The notes under the pieces: generated by a model
Told to the model about the DNA's origin: nothing
The model's database searches: none
The model's input: only the letters and a program-made list of their open reading frames with translations
In this document: piece by piece, positions 16,180 to 25,521 of the stretch
Numbering within the stretch: the first letter of the stretch is position 1
How the letters are laid out: the number at the start of each line of letters is the position of its first letter
Translations under genes and position numbers: made by a program
From: Planctomycetota bacterium
GTDB lineage: Bacteria; Planctomycetota; SZUA-567; JAFGGJ01
Direction: 5' to 3'
Length of the DNA: 42,419 bases
Assembly: GCA_016930595.1 (NCBI GenBank)
Contig: JAFGGJ010000078.1
Span: forward strand, 1 to 42,419

Positions 16180-17448
16180 CTATTTGCCTGGGCTGAGCAA
16201 AGCCTGGATATCGACGGGAGCGCCGCCGGCGGCGATGCTGCGGTTGGCGGCGGCGCCGATGAGTACGGCCTGGGCACCTTCTTCGAGCGAGGCCATCTGC
16301 GGCGTGCGTGGCTCGGAACGGTCACGGCAGAAAAAGTCGTAACGGAGCTTCGGGTCGGCACCTCCATGGCCGCCTTCCGCCGCGTCAACGGGAAGTTCAA
16401 CGTAGCCGTCCGCGTGGGAGAAGAGGACGAGTGACGCGCCGGTTTTTTCGAGACCGTGGACGGCGAACGAACCATGTCCCCATGCACGGACCCGAGAAAG
16501 GAGCTCGAGGCGTCCGCCGGTGCCCTGGATGGTGAGCTCGAAACCTTCCCATGAGGCGTAAGCGCACAGGGAATAACTGACACGGACACCATTGTCATAT
16601 TCGTAGCCGGCGGCGACGGTGTCTTCGATATCGATATCTGCGGCAAAAACGCAGCCGTCGCGGATGTAACCCGAGTCTTCTTCGGCATCGAAGTAGAGGC
16701 GGACGGTGTTTTCGTCCTTGGCCATATCGGCAAAGAACGGGCATTCCGAGGCATGGGGACAGCCCCTGCAGCGCGTGGAGCGGTAAGGGCCGCCGGCACC
16801 GTAAAGGTTGAGGCCGCCGCGAGCGGAGATGAAGGCGGGTTTCGCTCCGTCGAGCATATAGTTGAGGACATCGAAGTGGTGGCTGGCCTTGTGGATGAGA
16901 AGACCGCCCGAGTTCTTCTTGCGGCCGTGCCAGCGGCGGAAGTAGTCGGCGCCGTGGCGCCTGTCGAGCATTTCGCGGAATTCCATGAACAGGACGTCGC
17001 CGACGACGCCTTCGTCGACGGCTTTTTTCATGGCGGCGACGGCCGGACCGTAGCGCATGTTGTGAGTGACGAGGACGCGCCCGTCGGAGGCGGCATCGGC
17101 AGCGAGGATGGCGCGGGCCTGCTCGGCGGTGGTACAGAGGGGCTTTTCGGAAACAGCGTCCTTGCCCTTCTGAAGCGCCTTGACGATGTACTCGGCGTGC
17201 GTACAGTCGCGGGTGCAGACAATGACTCCGTCAGGATCGGCTTCACCGAGCATACGGTCATAGTCGGTGAAGACGGGAAGGTCCGGCATATTGATGGAGC
17301 GCCTGCAGACGTCCATGCGCGTTGGGCTGACGTCGAAGAGAGCAACGATCTCGGCATGTCCCTTGAAAACATCTTCCGTTGCGAGCGGCCGGGCGAACAT
17401 GCCAATGCCCCGCGACCCGGTACCAGCCAGCGCCCATCTCATCGACAT
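16180..17448 (-). CDS. Gfo/Idh/MocA-family oxidoreductase
   Basis: Encodes 422 residues. The N-terminal Rossmann domain has GTGSRGIG (9-16) and a strand ending in ALFDVSP. The family EKP motif lies at 101-103, and HKASHHFD (187-194) supplies the usual active-site His. Such enzymes oxidise or reduce hydroxyl groups of sugars, inositols or amino sugars with NAD(P). Three cysteines, C227, C230 and C236 (RCRGCPHASECPFF), form a C-x2-C-x5-C group that could bind metal; a similar group occurs in some relatives. No signal peptide is present. ATG at 17448 follows AAGGAG. It heads a two-gene operon with the MttB-like gene. Confidence 0.9.
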   Translation of the reverse strand: MSMRWALAGTGSRGIGMFARPLATEDVFKGHAEIVALFDVSPTRMDVCRRSINMPDLPVFTDYDRMLGEADPDGVIVCTRDCTHAEYIVKALQKGKDAVSEKPLCTTAEQARAILAADAASDGRVLVTHNMRYGPAVAAMKKAVDEGVVGDVLFMEFREMLDRRHGADYFRRWHGRKKNSGGLLIHKASHHFDVLNYMLDGAKPAFISARGGLNLYGAGGPYRSTRCRGCPHASECPFFADMAKDENTVRLYFDAEEDSGYIRDGCVFAADIDIEDTVAAGYEYDNGVRVSYSLCAYASWEGFELTIQGTGGRLELLSRVRAWGHGSFAVHGLEKTGASLVLFSHADGYVELPVDAAEGGHGGADPKLRYDFFCRDRSEPRTPQMASLEEGAQAVLIGAAANRSIAAGGAPVDIQALLSPGK

Positions 17449-17492
17449 CGAGAACTCCTTTCAGGGGATGAAGCCGCGAGTTCCACAGGCTA

Positions 17493-17520
17493 AGGATATG
17501 GCGATAAAGGGAGACGTCAA
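17493..17520 (-). promoter_or_regulatory. Sigma-70 promoter of the oxidoreductase-MttB operon
   Basis: On the minus strand, TTGACG (17520-17515) and TATCCT (17498-17493) have a 16-base spacer. Transcription should start near 17486, about 38 bases before the ATG at 17448. Confidence 0.65.
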
Positions 17521-17592
17521 CGGGAAACGCCGCGCATATCCGGAGCACAGGATGAAGCCGGCAGGCAAACCACCGGAACTTAACGATGGACC

Positions 17593-19764
17593 CTAAGGGG
17601 CTGGAGAGGGTCTGGCGCGTGGACCGTAGTGCGGGAGTTCGTCGTCCAGTTCGTAACAGCCGATGTCGGGCGCAGCCCCCTTGAAGCCGTCATTGACGTT
17701 TGGTAAAACAACACCCTTGTCGATAACGGGGGCCTTCGGGGCGAGGCGGAGATCGGTCTTTTCCATGGGGAAAGCCTGTGCCCGGACGTCACGGATGGGA
17801 ACCTGGACGGCCTGGAAAAGCCCCCGGAAGGTATTCAGGAACAGGCCGTGTCTTTCCTGGCCGGACTTATCCACCAGGTCCCTGTGCGTACCATAGACGG
17901 TGTTGCTCCACTTAACAAAAGACTTGAAAGGGCCGCCGACGTAGGCGTTGTAATCGAAATCACAGTTGAGCATCGGGGTGGTGATTTCGACGAAATAATT
18001 ACCCGAGGCACCGCCAACCATCAGGTTGTTCCTGTAAACGGTGTTGCGCACGGGCGCGGCACCCGAGTAAACGTGCATGGCCATCGCGCCGGTGACGGTG
18101 GTGTTATGCATGACGTAACCGCCGGAAGGGGAATTGTGGAGCTTGTAAGGCTCGGCTTCGATACCGTAGACGGCATTGCGGAAAACATAGACGGGACCGC
18201 CGTAAACGGGCTGCAGGCTGATGCCCTGGAAGGCGTTGGTAATGCGGTTGTGGAAACAGCGCACGTTCTGCTCGGAATAATCGGTTTCGATACCGTCGTC
18301 AGTAAGGATGGAGCAGTCGTTGTTGTGGATATCGACGGCACGGACAGGCTGGGCGTGGAAGGTGTCAATGGCGTCGGCAAAGCAGGAGATACGGTTATAA
18401 CAGACGACGTTGCCGATGCCTGTAATCTGTACTCCCCTTGCGCCTTCGATACCTTTTTCGCGAGGCCAGACCGAAGGGCCTTTCATGATGCAATCGGTGA
18501 TGAGGATACGCTGCTGCACGCCGGCATCGGCATGACAGGCTACTCCATAATGGACACCCAGAATATTGATGCGCCGGATAACGAAATCGGCGGCGCGATG
18601 CATCACGATGCCGTACTGCGGGTTGCGCACCGTGAAGTCTTCGAGAAATATATGTCTGCGTTCGCTGGCGGAGACGCCGCGCTGATTGCCCGAGGCGTCG
18701 ATGATCGCTTCACCATCCCCTGCCCCGCGCCAGACAACAGGTGCGCCTGGCTGCCCGTCCTTCGTGATGTCAAGGGTGCCGCGATAAACACCTTTGTGCA
18801 GGAGGAGGAGATCGCCAGGGCGGGAGGCGGCATCCGCTGCGGCGGTGCCGCGGAAAGGGTCGCCGGCAGAGCCTGTGCCGCCGCCGCCGCCAGGAACGAC
18901 ATGGAGAATCCTTTTCGGCGCGGGAGCAAGCGGTTCCTTCCAGGTGCGCATGGAGAGGACGCGCTGGGTATTGCCGCCGTCGGGATCGATGAGCCTGAGG
19001 CGGATTTCATATTCGGTATCCGGGACAAGGTTCAAGACAGAACCGGCGAACATGGTGGAGCCCTTGGGGGGCTTTTCAATAAGAGCTTCGGTTTCGCACC
19101 TGAAGAGAGGGAGGGCCTGTCGCCAGGCGGATTCTCCCTTCTTGCGGAATGCAACCTGGACGGAGGCGTCGGCATCTTCATCGCCACCGACAGGCCAGCG
19201 CAGGGAAAGCGAATGAAAGGTCCCGGGATCGGAGAGGATTTCCCCGGGGACAGAACCGCCTGCGCTCGGGGCAGAGGATTTGAAGTCGTCTTTTTCTTCA
19301 GGCTGAGAAAGCTTTGCTGCAGGCTCAGCGGGAGCATCCTGCGGAGCAACGGCAGCGGCCAGGCCGTCCAGGTCAGCAGCGCGGTCGGGGAAATCGCTGC
19401 GAGCGGCCGCCAGCAGTCTTGCGGCGTCATCCGACAAGCCGGACGCCCCTGCAAACCTGATGATAGCGATACGTTCATCACAGGTACGGGCGGCTTCTTC
19501 CGCGATGCGGACGAGCCGCCTGGCATCGATATCCTGCCAGGGCAGGGCGAAGGGAACCTTCATGGCTTCCACATGCAGAGCAGAGTCGTCAGCCCTCCGG
19601 AAGACGGCCCTCGCAGGCCGGCCCATGATATCCAGGAAGAACCTGTGATCCGCAAGATCCGATTCATGCCTCAGGATGATGTTCTTGACAGGCGCCCGGT
19701 CGGCTGTGTCGGCGAGGCAACCGCAGGCGGAAAACAACAGCAACAGAGCGACCGCGGCACGCAT
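17593..19764 (-). CDS. Exported right-handed beta-helix (pectate-lyase-like) lipoprotein
   Basis: Encodes 723 residues. The signal peptide ends in FSACGC, so lipid attachment at Cys14 or Cys16 is likely. A unique N-terminal region (to about 170) precedes a fibronectin-III-like segment (about 185-275: SLSLRWPVGG, LVPDTEYEIRLRLIDPDGG). A parallel beta-helix follows (about 285-650), beginning with GGGGGTGSAGDPF and rich in repeated INI/NDC/NRI/NAV turns. The end (APVIDKGV...GAAPDIGCYE) is the standard terminus of this secreted beta-helix group. Members bind or cleave polysaccharides; no catalytic set is clear, so activity is not claimed. Its 54-bp upstream gap adjoins the sigma-54 activator on the same strand. 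Confidence 0.85.
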   Translation of the reverse strand: MRAAVALLLLFSACGCLADTADRAPVKNIILRHESDLADHRFFLDIMGRPARAVFRRADDSALHVEAMKVPFALPWQDIDARRLVRIAEEAARTCDERIAIIRFAGASGLSDDAARLLAAARSDFPDRAADLDGLAAAVAPQDAPAEPAAKLSQPEEKDDFKSSAPSAGGSVPGEILSDPGTFHSLSLRWPVGGDEDADASVQVAFRKKGESAWRQALPLFRCETEALIEKPPKGSTMFAGSVLNLVPDTEYEIRLRLIDPDGGNTQRVLSMRTWKEPLAPAPKRILHVVPGGGGGTGSAGDPFRGTAAADAASRPGDLLLLHKGVYRGTLDITKDGQPGAPVVWRGAGDGEAIIDASGNQRGVSASERRHIFLEDFTVRNPQYGIVMHRAADFVIRRINILGVHYGVACHADAGVQQRILITDCIMKGPSVWPREKGIEGARGVQITGIGNVVCYNRISCFADAIDTFHAQPVRAVDIHNNDCSILTDDGIETDYSEQNVRCFHNRITNAFQGISLQPVYGGPVYVFRNAVYGIEAEPYKLHNSPSGGYVMHNTTVTGAMAMHVYSGAAPVRNTVYRNNLMVGGASGNYFVEITTPMLNCDFDYNAYVGGPFKSFVKWSNTVYGTHRDLVDKSGQERHGLFLNTFRGLFQAVQVPIRDVRAQAFPMEKTDLRLAPKAPVIDKGVVLPNVNDGFKGAAPDIGCYELDDELPHYGPRARPSPAP

Positions 19765-19798
19765 GAGGCTCGGCCCCTTTCCACGTGAGACTCACATC

Positions 19799-19827
19799 GT
19801 TATACAGTTGCAGGACGGTCAGGTCAG
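19799..19827 (-). promoter_or_regulatory. Candidate promoter of the beta-helix gene
   Basis: On the minus strand, CTGACC (19827-19822) and TATAAC (19804-19799) are separated by 17 bases. The predicted start is near 19792, about 28 bases before the ATG at 19764. The -35 lies within the last codons of the sigma-54 activator gene. No -24/-12 element is visible. Confidence 0.45.
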
Positions 19828-21315
19828 CCCCAATTCGGAAAGCCGCCGGGCCAGCGTATTGCGGCTCACACCGAGAAGGGCAGCGGCATCGGTCCTGTTG
19901 CCATGGGCGATATCCAGCGCCTTCGCGAAGAGCACGCGCTCGACGCTGCGGAGGTACGCTTCGCGGGCGGAACCACGCTGCTGAAGAGCCCGTACGGCCG
20001 TATCTTCCACGGTATCCAGCGGGGCCGCCTGGGCCGGCGTGGCGGCGGCGTGGGCTTTCAGCGCAATGGGCAGGTGCTCGACGGAAATAAGGGGCCCGTC
20101 GGCAAGAACGACGGCGTGTTCGACGGCGTTTTCGAGTTCCCTGACATTGCCCGGCCACGGGTAGGACGTGCAGACTTCAAGCGCATCGGCGGTAACGCCC
20201 TGGACAGCCTTGAAATTCTTGCGGCTGGCCCGATGCATGAAGAACTCAACGAGAGCCGGGATATCCGAAGGTCTCTTGCGCAAGGGCGGCACGACAATGG
20301 GAACGACATTCAGGCGGTAAAAAAGATCCTTGCGGAAGCGCCCTTCTTCTGTTTCCTTTTCGAGATCGAGATTAGTGGCGGCGATGATACGCAGGTTGAC
20401 GGAGACGGTGAGAGATGAACCGACGGGCTCGAATTCGCGTTCCTGGAGGGCCCTGAGCAGCTTGGGCTGGAGTTCCAGGGGGATCTGGGTGATTTCGTCA
20501 AGGAACAGGCACCCGCCGTCCGCAGCGGCGAAACGGCCTTTCCTGTCGGAGACGGCCCCCGTAAAAGCGCCCCTGACATGGCCGAACAGCTCGCTTTCCA
20601 GAAGTGCCGGCGGCAAAGCGGCGCAGTTGACCCGGACCAGGGGCTTGCCGCCACGGGCGGAGTGATAATGAACCAGACCGGCCAGGAGTTCCTTGCCCGT
20701 ACCGGTTTCGCCCATGATAAGCACGTCGGCATCGGAACGGGCGACGACAATCGCCCTGTCGACGACTTCCTGCATGGCGCCGGAAACGAAGACGATGTTC
20801 TCTACCCTGTGCCCGCGGTTCGCTTCTTCAAGCAGCGAGTAGTTCTCGGCGACGAGTTCTTCTTTGTCGAGCTGCGCGTTGCGATGGATGGCAAGCGCCT
20901 GGCCGAAGAAGTGCGCCACGACGGACAGGACTTCCCTGCTCTCTTCAAGCACGTCGGGCCTGTTGGATAAAGGAGCGGCGACGATGATACCCGAGACGCG
21001 TCGTCCCAGGAACAAAGGTACGGCGACAACGGTCCCCATACGGCCGACATACCCCGTAAACCCGCCGCTCGAACGGAATGCCCCGTAAAGGGGATGATCG
21101 CTGTCTATCTTCGTTATCACGGCCGGACGGCTGGAAGCGGCGAGCGCAAGCGTGTTATCATCCTGATCGAGCATATAGAGATGAAGATGTCTGAATCCGG
21201 ATTCTCTTTCAAGAACCCTGAACGCTTCGGCAAGGATATCATCCAGGTTGCCGGCGGACGTGAATACCCCGGTCAGTGCCAGGAGGGCTTCAAGAGGTTT
21301 TCCATTCCGCTTCAC
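19819..21315 (-). CDS. Sigma-54-dependent transcriptional activator (GAF - AAA+ - Fis)
   Basis: Encodes 498 residues. An N-terminal GAF-like sensor (about 5-150) precedes the AAA+ domain. The AAA+ domain has Walker A GETGTGKE (202-209), the sigma-54 contact loop GAFTGA (249-254) and Walker B DGGCLFLDE (266-274). A Fis-type helix-turn-helix (about 473-495, TDAAALLGVSRNTLARRLSE) ends the protein. The order is that of NifA/NorR-class activators, which bind upstream DNA and hydrolyse ATP to open sigma-54 promoters; the GAF ligand is unknown. The GTG at 21315 is preferred because GGGAG lies 9 bases upstream and a TATAAT sits at 21342-21337; the frame is open to a TTG at 21369. It is divergent from the 1297-residue protein. 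Confidence 0.9.
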   Translation of the reverse strand: MKRNGKPLEALLALTGVFTSAGNLDDILAEAFRVLERESGFRHLHLYMLDQDDNTLALAASSRPAVITKIDSDHPLYGAFRSSGGFTGYVGRMGTVVAVPLFLGRRVSGIIVAAPLSNRPDVLEESREVLSVVAHFFGQALAIHRNAQLDKEELVAENYSLLEEANRGHRVENIVFVSGAMQEVVDRAIVVARSDADVLIMGETGTGKELLAGLVHYHSARGGKPLVRVNCAALPPALLESELFGHVRGAFTGAVSDRKGRFAAADGGCLFLDEITQIPLELQPKLLRALQEREFEPVGSSLTVSVNLRIIAATNLDLEKETEEGRFRKDLFYRLNVVPIVVPPLRKRPSDIPALVEFFMHRASRKNFKAVQGVTADALEVCTSYPWPGNVRELENAVEHAVVLADGPLISVEHLPIALKAHAAATPAQAAPLDTVEDTAVRALQQRGSAREAYLRSVERVLFAKALDIAHGNRTDAAALLGVSRNTLARRLSELGLT

Positions 21316-21336
21316 AGACAGATACTCCCGAACGCC

Positions 21337-21342
21337 ATTATA
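21337..21342 (-). promoter_or_regulatory. Consensus -10 element for the sigma-54 activator gene
   Basis: A perfect TATAAT on the minus strand is 21 bases before the GTG at 21315, giving a leader of about 15 bases that includes GGGAG. No good -35 is present at 16-18 bases. Confidence 0.4.
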
Positions 21343-21440
21343 TTGAATGCCCGTACTTGCGCCGCCCAAAGACCCGGATGACGCTTCATGAACGGGATCC
21401 GTGTCGGCAGGAGCACGGTTACTTGAACACGGAATACCTG

Positions 21441-21446
21441 TATAAT
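21441..21446 (+). promoter_or_regulatory. Consensus -10 element for the 1297-residue protein gene
   Basis: A perfect TATAAT is 50 bases before the GTG at 21497. TTGAAC at 21423-21428 is too close (12 bases) to act as a normal -35, which suggests that activation might need a regulator. Confidence 0.4.
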
Positions 21447-21496
21447 GCGTAGAGCGAGATCACCATGCCGAGACTTCCATCAGAGGAGAAACAGAA

Positions 21497-24400
21497 GTGC
21501 CCAGCCGCCTGATACCGTGCCTGTCGAGGTGTGTCCTCATACTGATCATCGTGTCGAGCCACATGGGACGTTCGGCGGCGGAAAGCATTGTCTATGCAAA
21601 CGAACCTCTGCCCGATAAACCGCTTGTGATCAGGGCATCGGTAAGCGGCAAGGGGCGAATCTGGTTCACGTTGTCGCAGCAGGAAAAGACGGGGCTCTTT
21701 TTCCCGGCGGACGGCCCGGGAGAACTCGTGGTAATAAGGCCGCGTGGAGGCGGGCATACGCGGGGGTATCTTGACGGCAGACCGGTAATACCATCGGCAG
21801 GCCCCGGCGGGAACTGGATGGGAGTATCGGGCATATCCCTGAACAACCTTGTGCTGCAGGATAACGCAACCCCGCATTTCGGCGATGATTTCATGCGGGA
21901 CGCCGAAGAGTCCGGGCTCGGCGACAAATGGTCGGTGGAATCTGGCCGTATCACCGTGGCGCACGAGGCACAGGCCCGCCTGGCAGCCAGTCCTTTTCAT
22001 GCGGTTGCACAAGGCAAAGACAAGCTTGCGGCGGCACATGCGGGAAGATGGTACTGGAACGACTATCTTGTCGCGGGTGCGTTCGAATACGCCGGCGGAG
22101 ACGTCGGTCTGGACGCGTACCGGTACCTGAAGGGACGCATCCGTTTCGTGGCCGGCAAGTCCGGGATGTCCATAGTGCACTTCGACCCGGTAAGCGGACA
22201 GGCGAAGGTCAAGGCGCACGTAAAGCGGAACCTCTCCCCGGGATGGCACCAGATCGGACTCGCGGTACAAGGACGGAAAGTCAGCGCCATAGTGGACCTG
22301 GCCACGGTACTGGAAGCCGACGTGGACATGCCGTGCGGCGAAGCCGGTTTCTTTGCAGGCGGGGCGAACACCCGTGTCGACGACATCGTGGTATTGCCTC
22401 TCGCCGACGGTGATCCGGTGGACAAATTAAGGGAATGGTGGGGAGAAAGCCCCACGGTGCGGACCGCTTTCCAGGACGACCGGGAGATGCAGCTCTGGAG
22501 CCGGAGGCTTGGGATCCTGTCATACGACCCGCGAAGAAACATGCTGGTCAGCGCCATCGTCGTTCCACCGCCGTGGAAAGTGGGCTTCCTGCTTCCGAAA
22601 AGCCAGGGTAAGCTCACGATCGCGGCGGCAGGCAAGACGATAGACCTCGAATGCTCCGGCCAGAACCTGCTCGTGGACGGCAGGCCGGTGCCGCCCGGAA
22701 ACTGGGAATGCCGGCTGAGCGCCGAAGCCAGGGGACTGGGGCTGGTCATCGACGGCAACCGCGTCGCGGATTACACGGTCACCGGATCGGCGGACGGGGC
22801 GCATGCGGAGATCACCATGAGCGGCAGCCTGGCACGGGCCGTGGCCAGCAGCGTAACGATAAGCGGCCCGAACGTCCGGCAGTTCACTTTTTACAGGGCG
22901 CCGGTGCTGTTTACCAAGTTGGCCGGGACGTGGGAAGACAGTTCGCTATGGGCGTGCAGCCCACAGTATTCATGGTTCCAGGGAAAAGCCGGCACAAAGA
23001 CAGCCGAAAGAACCGCCTTGGCTGGTTACAGGGAACACTTGTCAGGCAATTTCTACGTGCGCATGGTAATAGCCGTACCCATGGCCGGAGACCAGACGCC
23101 GTACTACGAATACCCGGTGAATTTCGGAGTAGCGCTGGTTCCCGAAAAAGGTGCCCCGGTCCACTGCCTGTACGGGTTGTGCGACGTGCCATCGGCGATA
23201 TCGAGCGGAAACGGGCCGATGGAAATCAACCGGATGTATGTGGCGGGATATGTGGGGGGATACGTCCGGTCGAGTTTTTCGTTCATCAAGCAGTTTCTGC
23301 ATACGACATGGTTCGATCTCGAGCTGATCCGGACGGGCGACAAGCTGACCATGATGCGCGACGGGGCGAAAATTGTCAGCGGGGAAATACCCGGCCTGCC
23401 GGAAAAACTCTCGCTGGCATGGCTGGTCGGAGACAACCTGGCAGTGATATCGCGGGCGGAGATCGCGGGGAGGCTGGAAGGCGGCGCTTTTGAAGGCACG
23501 GAGCCAGCGTCGGCAGCCGCCATAGGCACGCAATACCTGGACGTTCTGTATTCAAGCGACCCGGAACGGAAAGCAGCTGCCGCGCTGCTGGCGGGGAATG
23601 CGGATGCCGGCAAACAGGCCGCGCCGCAGGACACGCACCTGCCCTATGACAGGAAGATAAACGAAGCCTTTCTCAAGCTGACCGGCAGGCGGTACTTCGC
23701 GTGGGAGAATATCGCCGGCAAGAAATGGTTCGGATTCAGCGGTTATGACGGGGTAGAGGTATTCGGAAACGGTACTGGCGGCGACCAGACCTCGTCAATA
23801 AGAGTCATCAACCGGCACGTTGGCGGCGAGATGCTGCTGCCGCTGGCCAGGGAGAATTTCGAGCTGAACGACTACCCGGTGCTTGAGTTTGAATATCAGA
23901 TCCCGCGGGATTCCCGCCCGGGACTTTTCATGGTAGTGAACGGGAACAGGGTCGAAGTGCCGCTTGTACACGGCTTCCGGGAGTTCGGACTGGGGCTCAT
24001 GAACGACGGGGCCGTGCATAAGGCAAAGGTGAACCTTGTGGACGTCGTTCAACGGTTCGGGTTCCGGGGCAAACCGCCGTATATTTGCGAAATACTGGGA
24101 TTCAACGATGCCGGCTGGCAGGAACACACGCGCGGCGACTGGTACGTGTTGAAAAACATCAGGCTTGTGCCGTTCCTGTCCAAGGCAGAAGCGCATAAAC
24201 TGGGCGTGGATGCCGAGGGCGAAGCGGAATGCACGCTTGATGGGCGCAAACTCCCGATACTCGCCGGGAACGCCAAGTCCGCCGGCAAGGCTGACCAGGA
24301 GATTTCCCTGGAATTCGAAAGCAGGGACGGGAAGTCCTATCCCGAAAGCATCGACGTCGGATGCGACCTGTCGGAATTATCTCCGGAAAGCATGGTGCTG

Positions 24401-25390
24401 GAGATCGCCGGAAGCGCCGGAGCGCCCGCCCGTTTCGGATTCGGGGATGAAGCGATCCGGTGGACACGCAAGGGCCTGCAGTGGCTCGCACCGGGCGCGT
24501 CCAGGCTGCCGGAAGGTCCCGCAAAGATCACCGTGACGGCCCTGGACCGCGCAGGCAACCGCGTTGCCGTATCGAAGGACACGGTTTTCGCTCCGGAACT
24601 CGATAAGACGGGCCCGCCGCTGGGCGAAGAACACGTACACCTTTCGTTTTCCGGGGCGGAAGCGGAAGCATCTTTTGACACGGGCGACGACTGGGGAGAG
24701 GTTAGCAACCGGGGCGGAATGATCATGTATCCAAGGCTGGCAGGGGACGTCAGGTGCCTGGCGGTCGAGTGTGCCCAATTCAACCAGTGGGAACGCTTCG
24801 TATTCCTCAGGCGAACCCCGTTCGACGTCGATGAGCTGCCCATGCTGCGTTTCAGATACAGGCTGAAGAAAAACGTCAAGGGATGGCTCGGCGCCCGTGT
24901 CGGCAGGGAAGTGCTGGCCATTTTCGATTCTCACAATCATCGCGGGGAAGACGTGAGGAAAAAATCGTATCTGAAAGACGACCAGGAGTGGCAGACCATG
25001 GTGGTGGACCTGCGGAAACTGCTGGCGGAATACCTGTATCGGGACGACATGGACAAACGCCCGGTCGAACAGCTCTTTACCGTCACGCCGAACTGGTATT
25101 CACGCGGGTTCGACAGGACGATATACCTGGACGACGTGGCGCTCTACCCGGAAAACCCGTTGAAACTGAGTGTGAAAGTGGACGTCCCGCATGATCCGGC
25201 CGGTTTCGGCGGCATAAGCTGGAGTGTGGATTCCGACGCCGACGCCGAAGCGCCCGTGGAGCGACTGACGGGAGACCGGTCGTTTGTGATCGACCTCCCG
25301 CGACAAAAGGGGACGTTCCTCCACGTGCGTGCGTTCGATCTGAACGGGAATGCAGGGAAGTCTGTGGCCGTCAGGTTGTTCCCCGAGTGA
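21497..25390 (+). CDS. Giant secreted modular protein, LamG/galactose-binding-like modules
   Basis: Encodes 1297 residues. The signal peptide probably ends near SAA (26-28). A beta-sandwich module (about 126-305) opens with FGDDFM and ends with RVDDIVVLPL. A second module (about 477-658) begins GTWEDSSLWACSPQYSWF. Two copies of a galactose-binding-like module lie at about 765-892 and 1085-1219, each with a PxLxFxY strand and ending in a DWYVLKNIRL or IYLDDVALYP strand. The first two modules also occur in the 929-residue protein at 36982-39771. All are beta-rich and probably bind carbohydrate; no catalytic motif is seen. The GTG start follows GAGGAGAA. Its divergent neighbour is the sigma-54 activator. 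Confidence 0.8.
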   Translation: MPSRLIPCLSRCVLILIIVSSHMGRSAAESIVYANEPLPDKPLVIRASVSGKGRIWFTLSQQEKTGLFFPADGPGELVVIRPRGGGHTRGYLDGRPVIPSAGPGGNWMGVSGISLNNLVLQDNATPHFGDDFMRDAEESGLGDKWSVESGRITVAHEAQARLAASPFHAVAQGKDKLAAAHAGRWYWNDYLVAGAFEYAGGDVGLDAYRYLKGRIRFVAGKSGMSIVHFDPVSGQAKVKAHVKRNLSPGWHQIGLAVQGRKVSAIVDLATVLEADVDMPCGEAGFFAGGANTRVDDIVVLPLADGDPVDKLREWWGESPTVRTAFQDDREMQLWSRRLGILSYDPRRNMLVSAIVVPPPWKVGFLLPKSQGKLTIAAAGKTIDLECSGQNLLVDGRPVPPGNWECRLSAEARGLGLVIDGNRVADYTVTGSADGAHAEITMSGSLARAVASSVTISGPNVRQFTFYRAPVLFTKLAGTWEDSSLWACSPQYSWFQGKAGTKTAERTALAGYREHLSGNFYVRMVIAVPMAGDQTPYYEYPVNFGVALVPEKGAPVHCLYGLCDVPSAISSGNGPMEINRMYVAGYVGGYVRSSFSFIKQFLHTTWFDLELIRTGDKLTMMRDGAKIVSGEIPGLPEKLSLAWLVGDNLAVISRAEIAGRLEGGAFEGTEPASAAAIGTQYLDVLYSSDPERKAAAALLAGNADAGKQAAPQDTHLPYDRKINEAFLKLTGRRYFAWENIAGKKWFGFSGYDGVEVFGNGTGGDQTSSIRVINRHVGGEMLLPLARENFELNDYPVLEFEYQIPRDSRPGLFMVVNGNRVEVPLVHGFREFGLGLMNDGAVHKAKVNLVDVVQRFGFRGKPPYICEILGFNDAGWQEHTRGDWYVLKNIRLVPFLSKAEAHKLGVDAEGEAECTLDGRKLPILAGNAKSAGKADQEISLEFESRDGKSYPESIDVGCDLSELSPESMVLEIAGSAGAPARFGFGDEAIRWTRKGLQWLAPGASRLPEGPAKITVTALDRAGNRVAVSKDTVFAPELDKTGPPLGEEHVHLSFSGAEAEASFDTGDDWGEVSNRGGMIMYPRLAGDVRCLAVECAQFNQWERFVFLRRTPFDVDELPMLRFRYRLKKNVKGWLGARVGREVLAIFDSHNHRGEDVRKKSYLKDDQEWQTMVVDLRKLLAEYLYRDDMDKRPVEQLFTVTPNWYSRGFDRTIYLDDVALYPENPLKLSVKVDVPHDPAGFGGISWSVDSDADAEAPVERLTGDRSFVIDLPRQKGTFLHVRAFDLNGNAGKSVAVRLFPE

Positions 25391-25422
25391 ATTACAGGGG
25401 AAGGGCGGCGCTTGTATTCGTT

Positions 25423-25450
25423 TTGACGCACCCGGCAGGAACGATATAAT
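25423..25450 (+). promoter_or_regulatory. Sigma-70 promoter of tig-clpP-clpX
   Basis: TTGACG (25423-25428) and TATAAT (25445-25450) with a 16-base spacer form the best promoter in the window. Transcription should start near 25457, leaving a leader of about 65 bases before the trigger factor ATG. Confidence 0.75.
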
Positions 25451-25521
25451 CACCGTCCGGTGTTCCCAGAACGACTGAATCCGACCCTGATACCAAATGC
25501 ATCTGTAAGGAGAATCGTGTA

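Noticed and set aside
17848..19788. 646-codon plus-strand open frame
   Set aside because: It mirrors the beta-helix gene and lacks any recognisable domain or start signal; high GC content favours such shadows.
21316..21496. Sigma-54 promoter between the activator and the giant gene
   Set aside because: Several GG pairs are present but none has GC at the required spacing within a TGGCAC-N5-TTGC-like context.
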